In this document: in pieces, positions 37,355 through 45,983 of the stretch | Numbering within the stretch: the first letter of the stretch is position 1 | How the letters are laid out: the number at the start of each line of letters is the position of its first letter | DNA from: Frankiaceae bacterium | GTDB taxonomy: Bacteria > Actinomycetota > Actinomycetes > BP-191 | Length of the DNA stretch: 64,000 nt | Direction of reading: 5' to 3' | NCBI GenBank assembly: GCA_035556555.1 | Contig: DATMES010000001.1 | Span: forward strand, 124,001-188,000 | Position numbers and translations under genes: made by a program | Notes under the pieces: generated by a model | The model's input: the letters and a program-made list of their open reading frames with translations, nothing else | Told to the model about the DNA's origin: nothing | Databases searched by the model: none

Positions 37355-38017
37355 GTGCGACGACTCGCTCTACTCGCCATCGTCACCGCGGCCGCGCTCG
37401 CGGCCCCCGCCGCCGCTGTCCCGCCGAACGCCGCCGACCGCGGCTGCAGCGTCGTGATCCTTGCCGACGTCTCCCCCGAGGCGCCGCCGAGCTCGAGGAC
37501 CGGCCTGATGTGGGGCGGGCCGATCCGGCAGAACGGCACCCTGACCTGCACGGTCAAGGTGGACGTCGCGACGCACAACGGCGCGTACGTCAACGGCGTC
37601 TCGCGGAGCGTGACGGGCACAAACGGCGTGACGGCGCTGAGCCCGGGAGCGAGCGCCTTCCTCGCACCGCCCGGCCAGGCTGCCTACCTCTGCTCCCAGT
37701 TCACCGACTCCCTCGGCGTGACGTACTACTGGGACGGCGACCTCGACCGCTGGACCACCAGCTCGGCGGTCCGCTGCGAGGCCACCGGCCCGATCGGCGC
37801 CGACACCGGCACCCTCGCGCGCACCGTCGTCGACCCGGTGCTCTGCCCGGTCCTCGCGGCGCTGAGCCCGTACCTCTACCCCACCGACCCGGTCTACCCG
37901 GACCCGCAGGGCGACCTCTACGTGCTCGGCGGCAAGGTGTACGACTGCCCGCCATACGACTCGGCGCAGCCCGACTCGGTGCTGGTGGGCTACGTCGACC
38001 TGCCCGCGGCGCGCTGA
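37355..38017 (+). CDS. Secreted protein (220 aa), paralogue of the 39604 gene
   Basis: GTG at 37355, 6 nt after AGGAGG. Signal peptide RRLALLAIVTAAALAAPAAA. The mature part opens PPNAADRGC and has WGGPIRQNGTLTCTVKV, AAYLCSQFTDSLGVTYYWDG, and a C-terminal CPVLAALSPYLYPTDPVYPD and VYDCPPYD. These blocks are nearly all repeated in the paralogue 1.6 kb away. Three or four disulfides are possible. The 3' end overlaps the convergent antiporter gene by 28 nt. Function unknown. Confidence 0.8.
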   Translation: MRRLALLAIVTAAALAAPAAAVPPNAADRGCSVVILADVSPEAPPSSRTGLMWGGPIRQNGTLTCTVKVDVATHNGAYVNGVSRSVTGTNGVTALSPGASAFLAPPGQAAYLCSQFTDSLGVTYYWDGDLDRWTTSSAVRCEATGPIGADTGTLARTVVDPVLCPVLAALSPYLYPTDPVYPDPQGDLYVLGGKVYDCPPYDSAQPDSVLVGYVDLPAAR

Positions 38018-39486
38018 CCCCACCCCGCCAGGGTGCCGCCGCCGCTGACGTCGCGGATGCGGCGTTCGACCGCCGTACGTTCGCCGTGCGGCACGACGAT
38101 GAGCAGCTCGTCGCCGTGCCGCAGGCGCGTCCACCGGTCGGGCACGAACGACTCGCCGTCCCGTACGACCAGCGTGACGGCGGTCTTCGGCGGCAGCCGC
38201 AGCTCCCAGACCTCGGCGCCGTTGAGCATCGACGCCGGGCCGATGGCGAGGTGCAGCATGTCGGCGTCCAGCGCGCCGAGCGGCGCCGCCTCCAGCCGCA
38301 GGTCGCGCGGCCGCGGCGCCTCGGTGACGCGCAGCCATCTGCCGGCCAGGCCGAGCGTCGGAGCCTGCACCAGCGTGAACAGCACGACCAGCACGAACAC
38401 GATGTCGAACAGCTCGACCGCCCCGGACGTCCCCTCCTCCAGCGGCACGGTGGTGAGGACGATGGGTACGGCGCCGCGCAGCCCCGCCCACGACAGGAAC
38501 GCCTGCTCGCGCCACGGCGTACGGAACGGCGCCATCGCCACGAGCACCGACAGCGGCCGCGCGAGCAGCGTGAGCACCAGCCCGACGGCGAGCGCGGGCA
38601 GCACGGCGGACGCGAGGCGGTCGGGTGAGGCGAGCAGCCCGAGCATGACGAACAGCCCGATCTGCGCGAGCCACGCCAGCCCCTCGGCGAAGCCGAGGGT
38701 GGCCGCGCGGTGCCGCAGCGCGCTGTTGCCGAGGACGACGGCGGCGACGTAGACGGCAACGAACCCGCTGCCGCCCAGCAGGTCCGTGCCGGCGTACGCG
38801 ATCGCCGCGAACGCCAGCACGGCCAGCGGGTAGAGCCCCGACGCGGGCAGCGCGACGCGGCCGAGGTACGCCCGGCCCGCGTAGCCGAGGGCGAGGCCTC
38901 CGGCGAGCCCTGCGCACACTTCGTACAGGATCTCGGCGGCGACGAGCCCGCCGCCGCCGTGCCAGCCGCTCGCGAGGCCGACGACGAGGATGACGGCGAG
39001 GGGGTCGTTGGTGCCCGACTCGGCCTCGAGGACGCGGACCAGCCGCTCCTTGACCGGCATCCCGCGCAGCGTCGCGAACACCGCCGCCGCGTCGGTCGGC
39101 GCGAGCACCGCGCCGAGGAGCAGCGCGAGCGTCCAGTCCCACCCGAGGACGAAGCGCGCGAACGTCGCCACGACCGCCACCGACACGGCGATCCCCAGCG
39201 AGGACAGCGAGCCGGCCTTCGGCAACGCGCGCCGGAGGTCCTCCCACGTCGTCGTGAGACCGCCGTCGACGAGGATGATCACGAGCGCGAGGAAGCCGAG
39301 GTCGTGCGCGAGCCCCGCGTCCTCGAACTCCACCCCGACGCCCGCCTCGCCGAGCAGCACGCCGAGCGCGAGGTACACGAGCAGCGTCGGCAGCCCGAGC
39401 CTGCTGGACAGGCGTACGGCGGTCACCGCGGCGACGACGACAGCCGCGCCGACGAGCAGCGCCACCGTCATCCCGTCGCCGCCCAT
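37990..39486 (-). CDS. K+/H+ antiporter of the NhaP2/CvrA type (CPA1)
   Basis: A 498-aa inner-membrane cation/proton antiporter with about 12 helices and a C-terminal cytosolic TrkA-C-like regulatory domain. Landmarks: LVYLALGVLLGEAG, LVIILVDGGLTTTW, the ion-binding APTDAAAVFA and ESGTNDPLAVIL, and a later WAGLRGAVPIVLT. The soluble tail (GAEVWELRLPPKTAVTLVVR, GDELLIVVPHGE) is the RCK_C fold. The start is 39486 or 39471; AGGA precedes the former. It is flanked by the two secreted paralogues in opposite orientation, which suggests it was present before or trapped by their duplication. Confidence 0.93.
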   Translation of the reverse strand: MGGDGMTVALLVGAAVVVAAVTAVRLSSRLGLPTLLVYLALGVLLGEAGVGVEFEDAGLAHDLGFLALVIILVDGGLTTTWEDLRRALPKAGSLSSLGIAVSVAVVATFARFVLGWDWTLALLLGAVLAPTDAAAVFATLRGMPVKERLVRVLEAESGTNDPLAVILVVGLASGWHGGGGLVAAEILYEVCAGLAGGLALGYAGRAYLGRVALPASGLYPLAVLAFAAIAYAGTDLLGGSGFVAVYVAAVVLGNSALRHRAATLGFAEGLAWLAQIGLFVMLGLLASPDRLASAVLPALAVGLVLTLLARPLSVLVAMAPFRTPWREQAFLSWAGLRGAVPIVLTTVPLEEGTSGAVELFDIVFVLVVLFTLVQAPTLGLAGRWLRVTEAPRPRDLRLEAAPLGALDADMLHLAIGPASMLNGAEVWELRLPPKTAVTLVVRDGESFVPDRWTRLRHGDELLIVVPHGERTAVERRIRDVSGGGTLAGWGQRAAGRST

Positions 39487-39520
39487 CGCCCGATCCTATG
39501 GAGGGCTCAGGGGGTAGGCC

Positions 39521-39543
39521 GGTTTGCGTCGTTGACGGCTTTC
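39521..39543 (+). promoter_or_regulatory. Upstream element shared by two secreted-protein paralogues (copy 2)
   Basis: Identical over 23 bases to the element at 37267-37289 and at a similar distance before the AGGAGG of the 39604 gene. The bases between the element and the start differ, so the element is conserved beyond background. Confidence 0.6.
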
Positions 39544-39603
39544 CCGCTGTCCAGGACGGCGGATGTCTCTGTACGGTCTGCGCCCCTACCCCAGGAGGAC
39601 CCC

Positions 39604-40275
39604 GTGCGCCGTCTCGCCGTCGCTTCCCTCACCGCCGGTCTCGCCCTGACGTTCGTGCCCGCCGCGAGCGCGTACCCGCCGAACGCCGTCGACCGCGGCT
39701 GCACCGCGGCCACGTTCAGCGACCGTCTACCGGAGTCGCCGCCCGACGCGCAGACGGGTGCCCTCTGGGGCGGTCCGATCCGGCAGAACGGCACGCTGAC
39801 CTGCACGATCAAGGTCACCGGGAGCACCCACGACGCGAGCGTGGTCCACGGCGCGAGCCTCGACGCCACCGGGACAGGCGGGGTCACGATGCTGCGCGGT
39901 GTCGCGTCGCTCATCGTGCCGCGCGGCGAGCCCGTGTACCTGTGCTCCCAGTTCCACGACGGGATCTCGACGTTCTACTGGGACGGCAACGCCGACGCGT
40001 GGACCACCAACAGGTCCGTGTCGTGCGAGCGCATGAGCCGGATCATGCCCAGCGTCAACACCACCGCCAAGCAGGCGGTGATCGACCCGATCGTGTGCCC
40101 GGTGTTCGCCACGCTGCACCCGTTCTTCTACCCGTCGGACCCGGTCTACGCGAACGCCGAGGGCGACCTCTTCCTGCTCGGCGGCCGGGTGTGGGACTGC
40201 CCGCCGTACACGCCGGACTCGTCGGGGCCGTACGTCGAGGGCTACTACTACGTCGACGCCGCGCCGGTCCTCTAG
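39604..40275 (+). CDS. Secreted protein (223 aa), paralogue of the 37355 gene
   Basis: GTG at 39604, 5 nt after AGGAGG. Signal peptide VASLTAGLALTFVPAASA. Mature part with PPNAVDRGC, WGGPIRQNGTLTCTIKV, VYLCSQFHDGISTFYWDGN, CPVFATLHPFFYPSDPVYAN, DLFLLGGRVWDCPPYTPD, aligned block by block with the 37355 protein. Ends in CTAG shared with the stop of the convergent response-regulator gene. Role unknown. Confidence 0.8.
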   Translation: MRRLAVASLTAGLALTFVPAASAYPPNAVDRGCTAATFSDRLPESPPDAQTGALWGGPIRQNGTLTCTIKVTGSTHDASVVHGASLDATGTGGVTMLRGVASLIVPRGEPVYLCSQFHDGISTFYWDGNADAWTTNRSVSCERMSRIMPSVNTTAKQAVIDPIVCPVFATLHPFFYPSDPVYANAEGDLFLLGGRVWDCPPYTPDSSGPYVEGYYYVDAAPVL

Positions 40276-40931
40276 GCGCCCGGGGTCAGCAGACCGGTCT
40301 CGTACGCCAGCACGACGAGCTGCACGCGGTCGCGCGCGCCGAGCTTCGTCATCGCGCGGCCGACGTGCGTCTTGGCGGTGGCCGGGCTCATGTACAGCTC
40401 GCGGCCGATCTCGTCGTTGGTGAGGCCGCGGCCGACCAGCGCGAGCACCTCGCGTTCGCGGTCGGTCAGCGGCGCCAGCGTGTCCGCCGGCATGCGCGAC
40501 GCGGGCCGCGCGGCGAACTCGTCGATGAGCCGTCGCGTCACCGCCGGCGCGAGCAGCGCGTCGCCCGCGGCGACGACGCGGATGGCGTTGAACAGCTCCT
40601 CCGGCGCCACGTCCTTGAGCAGGAAGCCGCTCGCGCCCGCGCGCAGCGCCGCGTAGACGTGGTCGTCCACGTCGAACGTCGTCAGCATCACGACCTTCAC
40701 CCCCGAGGTCGCGGGGTCGGCGGCGATGCGCGACGTCGCCTCGATGCCGTCGACCACCGGCATACGGACGTCCATGAGCAGCACGTCGGGCAGCGCGCGG
40801 AGGGCGAGGTCGACGGCCTCGGCGCCGTTCGCGGCCTCGCCGACGACCTCGAGGTCCTCCGCGTACGACACCATCGTCGCGAACCCCGTCCGCACCAGCG
40901 GCTGGTCGTCGGCGATCGCGACGCGGATCAC
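40272..40931 (-). CDS. NarL/FixJ-family response regulator
   Basis: A 219-aa two-component regulator. The receiver domain has DD near residue 8, the phospho-acceptor Asp near 54 in LLMDVRMPVVDG, Thr in VVMLTTFD and Lys in GFLLKDVAPEEL. The C-terminal LuxR helix-turn-helix is LTDREREVLALVGRGLTNDE followed by IGREL. The ATG overlaps the stop of the kinase gene, and the pair is divergent from an ABC exporter that it probably controls. Confidence 0.95.
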   Translation of the reverse strand: MIRVAIADDQPLVRTGFATMVSYAEDLEVVGEAANGAEAVDLALRALPDVLLMDVRMPVVDGIEATSRIAADPATSGVKVVMLTTFDVDDHVYAALRAGASGFLLKDVAPEELFNAIRVVAAGDALLAPAVTRRLIDEFAARPASRMPADTLAPLTDREREVLALVGRGLTNDEIGRELYMSPATAKTHVGRAMTKLGARDRVQLVVLAYETGLLTPGA

Positions 40932-42046
40932 CGCTCGCCCCGCAGCGTCGTCCGCACCACGAACCCGCCGTCCGGCACCGGCTCCGCCGTCACGTCGCCA
41001 CCGTAGAGCGTGGCGCGCTCGCGCATGCCGATCAGTCCGAGGCCGGCGCCGTCGGTGGCGGGCCGCGACGCGCTGGGCGTGTTGGTCACCTCGACGCCCA
41101 GGGTGTCGGCGTCGTACGTCAGCACCACCGTCGCGGCGGCTCCCGGCGCGTGACGCGCGACGTTGGTGAGCGCCTCCTGGACGATGCGGTACGCCGCCAG
41201 CTCCAGCCCCGTCGGCAGCGGGCGCCGCTCGCCCTCGATCCGTACGGACACCGGCACGCCGCTCGCGACCGTGCGCGCCACGAGCTCGTCCAGGGCGGCG
41301 AGCCCAGGGGCCGGCGTCCGCCCCGCTCCGCCGTCGGCGTCGTCGCGCAGCACCCCGAGCAGCCTGCGCATCTCGTCGAGGGCGTCGCGGGAGGTGCGTT
41401 CGATGACGGCGAGCGCCTCGCGCGCCCGCGCCGGCTCGGAGTCGATGACGAGGCGTCCCGTGCCCGCCTGCACCGCGACGACGCTCATGCTGTGCGCGAC
41501 GACGTCGTGCAGCTCGCGTGCGATGCGCAGCCGCTCCTCGGCGACGGCGCGGCGCGCGACCTCGGCCTGGGTGCGTTCGAGCTGGTCGGCGCGGTCGCGG
41601 TGCAGCGCGAGGACGTCACGTCGGCGGCGCGCGGAGTCGCCCAGCAGGTACGCCGCCGACAGCACGACGAGGTTGCCGACGAGCGTCTGCGAGTCGCCCT
41701 GGCTGCCGGCGAGCATCGTCGCCGCGACGCCGCTCAACACGACGCCATGGACGACGAGTGAGCGCGGCGGTCGCCAGAGCAGGCCGATCGTGTACGCCCA
41801 CACGAGGCCGGTCACGCCGAGTCCGACCATGGGGTACCCGACGACGAGGTACGTCAGCCCGGTCGCGACACCCAGGCCCACGGCCGGGACGGGCGTGCGG
41901 CGGCGCAGCGCGAGCGCCGCGCTGTGCGGCAGCGCGAGCGCGTACGCGAGCCACGGCAGCCCGGGGAACCCCGCGAGCAGCAGCACGGTGAGCAGCGTCA
42001 GCGCGAATGCCAGCAGCGCGTCCGTCACCGCGTCGCGCCTGCTCAT
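40928..42046 (-). CDS. Membrane sensor histidine kinase (HisKA_3 type)
   Basis: A 372-aa NarX-type kinase. About five N-terminal membrane helices, then a coiled-coil segment (RDRADQLERTQAEVARRAVA), the phospho-acceptor histidine near residue 180 in RIARELHDVVAHSMSVV, and an HATPase domain with VQEALTNVARHA and GAGLGLIGMRERA. The sensory input is probably within or through the membrane. Translationally coupled to the response regulator. Divergent from the ABC genes with about 150 bp between starts. Confidence 0.95.
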   Translation of the reverse strand: MSRRDAVTDALLAFALTLLTVLLLAGFPGLPWLAYALALPHSAALALRRRTPVPAVGLGVATGLTYLVVGYPMVGLGVTGLVWAYTIGLLWRPPRSLVVHGVVLSGVAATMLAGSQGDSQTLVGNLVVLSAAYLLGDSARRRRDVLALHRDRADQLERTQAEVARRAVAEERLRIARELHDVVAHSMSVVAVQAGTGRLVIDSEPARAREALAVIERTSRDALDEMRRLLGVLRDDADGGAGRTPAPGLAALDELVARTVASGVPVSVRIEGERRPLPTGLELAAYRIVQEALTNVARHAPGAAATVVLTYDADTLGVEVTNTPSASRPATDGAGLGLIGMRERATLYGGDVTAEPVPDGGFVVRTTLRGER

Positions 42047-42196
42047 GGCGGCGACCGTACTGCCGCTCCCCGCACCGCGGCATCCACCTGGCGGCGTACA
42101 CGGTGTCCACCCGCTGACGTAGCCGAGTCGAGCGCCGCGGCCGACGACCGGCGCGGGTGCGCGCTCCTAGCGTCGTCCGCGAAGGAAGGAGCAACG

Positions 42197-43084
42197 ATGA
42201 CCGCCATCACGGTGGACCGGCTGACCAAGCGCTTCGGCGCGGTGGTCGCCGTGGACGAGCTGAGCTTCACGCTCGCCGAGGGCACGATCACCGGCTTCCT
42301 CGGCCGCAACGGCGCCGGCAAGACGACGACCCTGCGCTGCCTGCTCGGGCTGGCCGCGCCGACGTCGGGGACGGCGACGTTCGGCGGTCGCCGGCTCGTG
42401 GACATGGCCGACCCGGCACGGTCGGTGGGGGCCGTGCTGGACGCGCGGTTCCACCCTGGACGCCGTGCCCGCGAGCACCTGCGGACGCTCGCGCTGGCTG
42501 CCGGCATCGGCGACCGGCGCGTGGACGAGGTGCTCGGGCTCGTGGGGCTCGCCGACGCCGCGGGCCGTCGCGTCGGCGGGTACTCGCTCGGCATGCGGCA
42601 GCGACTCGCGCTCGCCGCCGCGCTGCTCGGCGACCCCGCCGTCCTCGTCCTCGACGAGCCCGCCAACGGCCTCGACCCCGACGGCGTGGCGTGGCTGCGT
42701 ACGACGCTGCGGTCGTTCCGCGACGAGGGCCGCACCGTCCTCGTGTCGAGCCACCAGCTCGCCGAGGTCGCGCAGACCGTGGACGACGTCGTCATCGTCG
42801 AACGCGGCCGCCTCGTCACCCACACCCGCGTCGCCGACCTGCCGAGCGCCGACGCGCTGCACGTCCGTACGCCCGACGTCGCCGCGCTCGCCGAGGCACT
42901 GACCCGGCACGGGCTCTCGTTCACGACCGTGGACAGCGGCGTCGAGGTGCGCGGCGCGACGCCCGAGCAGGTCGGCCGCGCCATCGCCGAGTCCGGCGCC
43001 GTCGTGTACGAGCTGCGCGCGGCGGAGCGTTCGCTCGAAGAGGTCTTCTTCGCCCTCACGTCCCAGGAAGGGAGCCCGCGGTGA
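42197..43084 (+). CDS. ABC transporter ATP-binding protein
   Basis: A 295-aa ATPase. Walker A GRNGAGKTTT near residue 37, signature GGYSLGMRQRLALAAALLGD (a variant LSGGQ, as in drug/bacitracin exporters), Walker B VLVLDEPANGLDP, switch histidine VSSHQLAEV. A C-terminal extension (about 80 aa) is usual in the DrrA/CcmA-like subfamily. AAGGAAGGAG precedes the ATG. It is coupled to the permease by a GTGA overlap. With the divergent two-component system it resembles an antibiotic- or lipid-stress detoxification module. Confidence 0.95.
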   Translation: MTAITVDRLTKRFGAVVAVDELSFTLAEGTITGFLGRNGAGKTTTLRCLLGLAAPTSGTATFGGRRLVDMADPARSVGAVLDARFHPGRRAREHLRTLALAAGIGDRRVDEVLGLVGLADAAGRRVGGYSLGMRQRLALAAALLGDPAVLVLDEPANGLDPDGVAWLRTTLRSFRDEGRTVLVSSHQLAEVAQTVDDVVIVERGRLVTHTRVADLPSADALHVRTPDVAALAEALTRHGLSFTTVDSGVEVRGATPEQVGRAIAESGAVVYELRAAERSLEEVFFALTSQEGSPR

Positions 43085-43833
43085 ACGCCGTCCGCGCGGA
43101 GCTGCGCAAGATCCGTTCGACCCGCACGCTGATGGCCGCGCCGGCCGTGGCGGTGGCGTTCGCGGTGCTGGCGTTCGGGCCGGTGCTCGCGCTCGACAGC
43201 GGTGGCCGCGCCCGCGAGCTCGACCCTTCGCTGCTCGTCGACGTGGCGCGCGGGCCCGGCTTCCAGGTCGCGATCGCGATGCTGCTCATGGGCGCGCTGG
43301 CGACGGCCGGGGAGTTCCGCCACGGCACCATCGCGGCGACGTTGCTCGTGACACCCAAGCGGCGCGACCTGCTGCGCGCCAAGGCTTGCGCGGTCGCGAT
43401 CGTCGCGCTGGTCACGACGTTCGTCGTGGAGGTCGTGGCGCTGTCGATCGGGACGGCGTACGTCCGCGCCCACGACCTCCCGTCGACCGCGTCGGTCGCC
43501 GACGTCGCGCTGACGGCGGGCGGCGTCGCCGTCGCCGCCGTCCTCTACGGTCTCGCCGGCGTCGGCCTCGGGCTGGCACTGCGCGACCAGACGGCGGCGG
43601 TCGCGCTGGCACTCGCGTGGGTGGGCATCGCGGAAGGCGTCGTACCGGTGGTGCTGCGGAGGCCGTGGCTGTTCCGCTGGCTGCCCGGCGGCGCGGTCGA
43701 CTCGCTGCTCGGTGTCGCGGACCCGCCCGGCGACCTGCTGCCCGCGTGGGCGGGTGCGCTGATGCTGTGCGCGGTGGCGGGCGCGTTGCTGGCGGCGGCC
43801 GCGGCGACGTTCACGAGCCGCGACGTGGCGTGA
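43081..43833 (+). CDS. ABC transporter permease (ABC-2 type)
   Basis: A 250-aa six-helix ABC-2 permease starting with a GTG that overlaps the ATPase stop. Features: VRAELRKIRSTRTLMAAPAV at the N-terminus, GEFRHGTIAATLLVTPKRRD (the typical post-TM2 segment), and four further hydrophobic helices. Partner of the preceding ATPase; exports an unknown compound. Confidence 0.9.
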   Translation: MNAVRAELRKIRSTRTLMAAPAVAVAFAVLAFGPVLALDSGGRARELDPSLLVDVARGPGFQVAIAMLLMGALATAGEFRHGTIAATLLVTPKRRDLLRAKACAVAIVALVTTFVVEVVALSIGTAYVRAHDLPSTASVADVALTAGGVAVAAVLYGLAGVGLGLALRDQTAAVALALAWVGIAEGVVPVVLRRPWLFRWLPGGAVDSLLGVADPPGDLLPAWAGALMLCAVAGALLAAAAATFTSRDVA

Positions 43834-43964
43834 GGTGATGGGGGCTAACCCGGATCATCACATCTGCGCAATGTCGCGGATTTCGCGACGACCGGGCGCC
43901 GCGCGCTCGTACGGTTCCCCTCCTGGCGGGCGGCCGTTCGCCAGGAGACAACGGGGAGAAGGAC

Positions 43965-44275
43965 ATGACACGAGGACGAACCTGGCTGCGCGCGGTGGTC
44001 GCCGCGGTGGCCTGCGCCGGCTCGATCGTCGCGGCCCAGGCGCCGGCCAGGCTGACGGGACGACCGGGCCGCTGTGCCTGCTGATCTCGAACGCGCACCA
44101 GTTCCGCGACGCGCCCGGCGTGACGTACGAGCGGACGGTCCACGCCTGGTACCAGTTCCGGGTGCACGGCATCGGCTACGACAACAACAACCCCAGCCGC
44201 CTCTGGTACTTCGGGCACAGCGGCGAGTCGTGGTGGGACGACGGCTGGGTGCTCGCGGAGCACGTCGCCTGCTGA
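43965..44275 (+). pseudogene. Secreted small protein interrupted by a frameshift
   Basis: ATG at 43965 with GGGGAGA upstream gives a good signal peptide (WLRAVVAAVACAGSIVAAQA), but this frame stops at 44084. The neighbouring frame carries a convincing mature domain (PLCLLISNAHQFRDAPGV, VHAWYQFRVHGIGYDNNN, WYFGHSGESWWDDGWVLAEH, VAC) up to 44275. The two parts meet near 44045-44062. This is a single-base deletion/insertion, a sequencing error, or less likely a programmed shift. The intact form would be about 103 aa with two cysteines. Confidence 0.65.
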
Positions 44276-44283
44276 CGTCGTAC

Positions 44284-44316
44284 GGCGCCGGGCGGTGCGT
44301 TCTCCCGCCCGGCGCC
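44284..44316 (+). terminator. Perfect 12-bp hairpin after the frameshifted gene
   Basis: GGCGCCGGGCGG and CCGCCCGGCGCC flank a 9-nt loop, immediately after the stop at 44275 and before the flavin-reductase gene. A U-tract is not seen. Likely intrinsic or attenuating terminator. Confidence 0.65.
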
Positions 44317-44332
44317 GGGTAGGGCGTTCGGC

Positions 44333-44815
44333 GTGAGCGCCTTCGACGACCTGGTGAGCCGGCTCGACTATCCGATGTTCGTCGTGACGACGTACGACGG
44401 GGAGCGCCGCGCCGGCTGCCTCGTCGGGTTCGCGACGCAGTGCTCCATCGACCCGGCACGCTTCCTCGTCTGCCTCTCCGACAAGAACCACACGCACCGC
44501 GTGGCGGCGAGCGCCGAGACGCTGGTCGTCCACGTGCTGCGCCAGGAGCAGTACGACGTCGCGGCGCTGTTCGGCGGGGAGACGGGCGACGAGGTCGACA
44601 AGCTGGCGCGCTGCGCGTGGTCGGAGGGGCCTGGCGGCGTACCGGTGCTCGACGACTGTGCCGGGTGGTTCGCGGGCCGCGTCCTCGAACGCCACGTCGT
44701 CGGCGACCACACGGCGCTGCTGCTCGAGCCGTTCGAAGGGGCGGCCCCGGGCGACGACACCGCGCTGCTGCGGTTCGAGCACGTCCGCGACCTCGAGCCA
44801 GGCCACGAGGCGTAG
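44333..44815 (+). CDS. Flavin-reductase-family protein
   Basis: A 160-aa FMN-binding split-barrel protein of the flavin reductase (flavoprotein monooxygenase component) family. Segments YPMFVVTTYDGERRAGCLVG, PARFLVCLSDKNHTH and ETLVVHVLRQEQYDVAALFG are typical; a later LLLEPFEG completes the barrel. Cytosolic; reduces FMN or binds flavin for a partner oxygenase that is not nearby. GTG start at 44333. Its TAG abuts the stop of the convergent metallopeptidase gene with no gap. Confidence 0.88.
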   Translation: MSAFDDLVSRLDYPMFVVTTYDGERRAGCLVGFATQCSIDPARFLVCLSDKNHTHRVAASAETLVVHVLRQEQYDVAALFGGETGDEVDKLARCAWSEGPGGVPVLDDCAGWFAGRVLERHVVGDHTALLLEPFEGAAPGDDTALLRFEHVRDLEPGHEA

Positions 44816-45160
44816 TCAGCACCAGCCGAGCTCGTCCAGCCGGTCGTCGTCGATGCCGAAGTGGTGCGCGATCTCGTGCACGACCGTCGTGTAGACCTCG
44901 TCCATGACGTCCTCCTCGTCGTCGCAGATCGCGCAGATCGGGTTGCGGTAGACGAAGATCCGGTCCGGCATGAAGCCGCCGTACGTGTCGCCGCGCTCGG
45001 TCAGCGGCAACCCCTCGTACAGCCCGAGCAGCCCCTCCTCCTCGGGGTCGTCCTCGACCAGCACGACGACGTTGTCCATGAGCTTCGTGAGGTCCGGCGG
45101 GATGTCGTCGAGCGCCTCGGAGACCAGCTCCTCGAAGCGGGCGCGCGGGACGTCGATCAC
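44816..45160 (-). CDS. Metallopeptidase-family (minigluzincin-like, DUF1025) protein
   Basis: A 114-aa single-domain zincin. The metal site is VVHEIAHHFGIDDDRLDELG, i.e. HEIAHH with a downstream glutamate in DDDRLDE, as in the actinobacterial metallopeptidase family of this size. Preceding CAICDDEEDVMDEVY supplies two cysteines. Substrate and proteolytic activity are not established for most members. The upstream region holds hairpin repeat copy 3. Confidence 0.9.
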   Translation of the reverse strand: MIDVPRARFEELVSEALDDIPPDLTKLMDNVVVLVEDDPEEEGLLGLYEGLPLTERGDTYGGFMPDRIFVYRNPICAICDDEEDVMDEVYTTVVHEIAHHFGIDDDRLDELGWC

Positions 45161-45273
45161 GCGGCGAGCCTAGAGGGTGACGTTCGGCAGGCGGGGTCGA
45201 CCCGTCCACGTCTGCCTTCGCGGCGGCCGAGGCACCCGAGGCACCCGAGGTCGTCTGACGCCGCTTCGGCCGT

Positions 45274-45328
45274 CGTGGTCTTGGCAATGTTCAGGGCACC
45301 GGCAGACCCGAACATTGCCAAGATCACG
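45274..45328. repeat. Hairpin repeat of the CGTGATCTTGGC family, copy 3
   Basis: Arms 45274-45292 and 45310-45328 pair with one mismatch (CGTGGTCTTGGCAATGTTC against GAACATTGCCAAGATCACG). Unlike copies 1 and 2, it lies between divergent genes (metallopeptidase and HIT protein), so it cannot act only as a terminator. Confidence 0.72.
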
Positions 45329-45371
45329 TTCGGCGACCCGCGGGTGCGGCGGCTTCCCCTACAGTCGCGCG

Positions 45372-45983
45372 GTGCCGTACTCCCCTGACGAGTTCTACGC
45401 CCGCGCGCTGGCCCACGCCGACGAGGAGGGGCGGCTGCCGACGCCTCCGCAGTCCGAGTGGGACATCTTCCCGTTCGAGCTCGACTCGCTGCGGACGCGG
45501 CCGCTGCAGCCGCCCGTCGTTCCCGAGCCGCCGCGCGGCGGCGAGGGCGGGGCGACGTGCCGGCGGTGCGAGGACCCCGAGAAGAACGTCGTGTGGAGCG
45601 ACGAGCGCTGGGTCTTGTCGGCGTTCGGGGAGCCGCTCGGGCTGCCGTTCGGCGCGGCCCTGATGCCGCGGGCGCACCTCGACCTCGGCGACCTCGACGA
45701 ACGCCACGCGGCCGAGCTGGGCGTGCTGACGGTGCGCATCGACCGCGCCGTGGACGCGCTCGGCGGCATCGGCCGGATGCACGTCTACAAGTGGGGCGAC
45801 GGCGGGGCGCACCTGCACCTGATGTTCCTCGCCAGGCCCGAGGGCCTGCTCCAGCTTCGCGGGTCCAACCTCGCGCTCTGGGAGGAGATGCTCCCCCGCG
45901 TCCCCGGGACGTGGCGGCCGCCGACCTCCGTACGGTCGCGCATGCGCTCGCCGAGGCCGGCGGCCGCGCCCACGTCTAGTTGA
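45372..45983 (+). CDS. HIT-like protein with probable frameshifted C-terminus
   Basis: GTG at 45372. The first ~175 residues are a HIT-superfamily (diadenosine-polyphosphate-hydrolase-like) protein: a CRRCEDPEKN zinc-type pair, FGEPLGLPFGAALMPRAHLD, HVYKWGDGGAHLHLMFLARP (H-x-H-x active site variant), RGSNLALWEEMLP. Near 45895-45915 the frame becomes unnatural (PPTSVRSRMRSP). The adjacent frame reads RDVAAADLRTVAHALAEAGG to a TAG at 45979, as expected for the family end. A one-base error or real frameshift in a C/G-rich run is likely. Confidence 0.75.
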   Translation: MPYSPDEFYARALAHADEEGRLPTPPQSEWDIFPFELDSLRTRPLQPPVVPEPPRGGEGGATCRRCEDPEKNVVWSDERWVLSAFGEPLGLPFGAALMPRAHLDLGDLDERHAAELGVLTVRIDRAVDALGGIGRMHVYKWGDGGAHLHLMFLARPEGLLQLRGSNLALWEEMLPRVPGTWRPPTSVRSRMRSPRPAAAPTSS

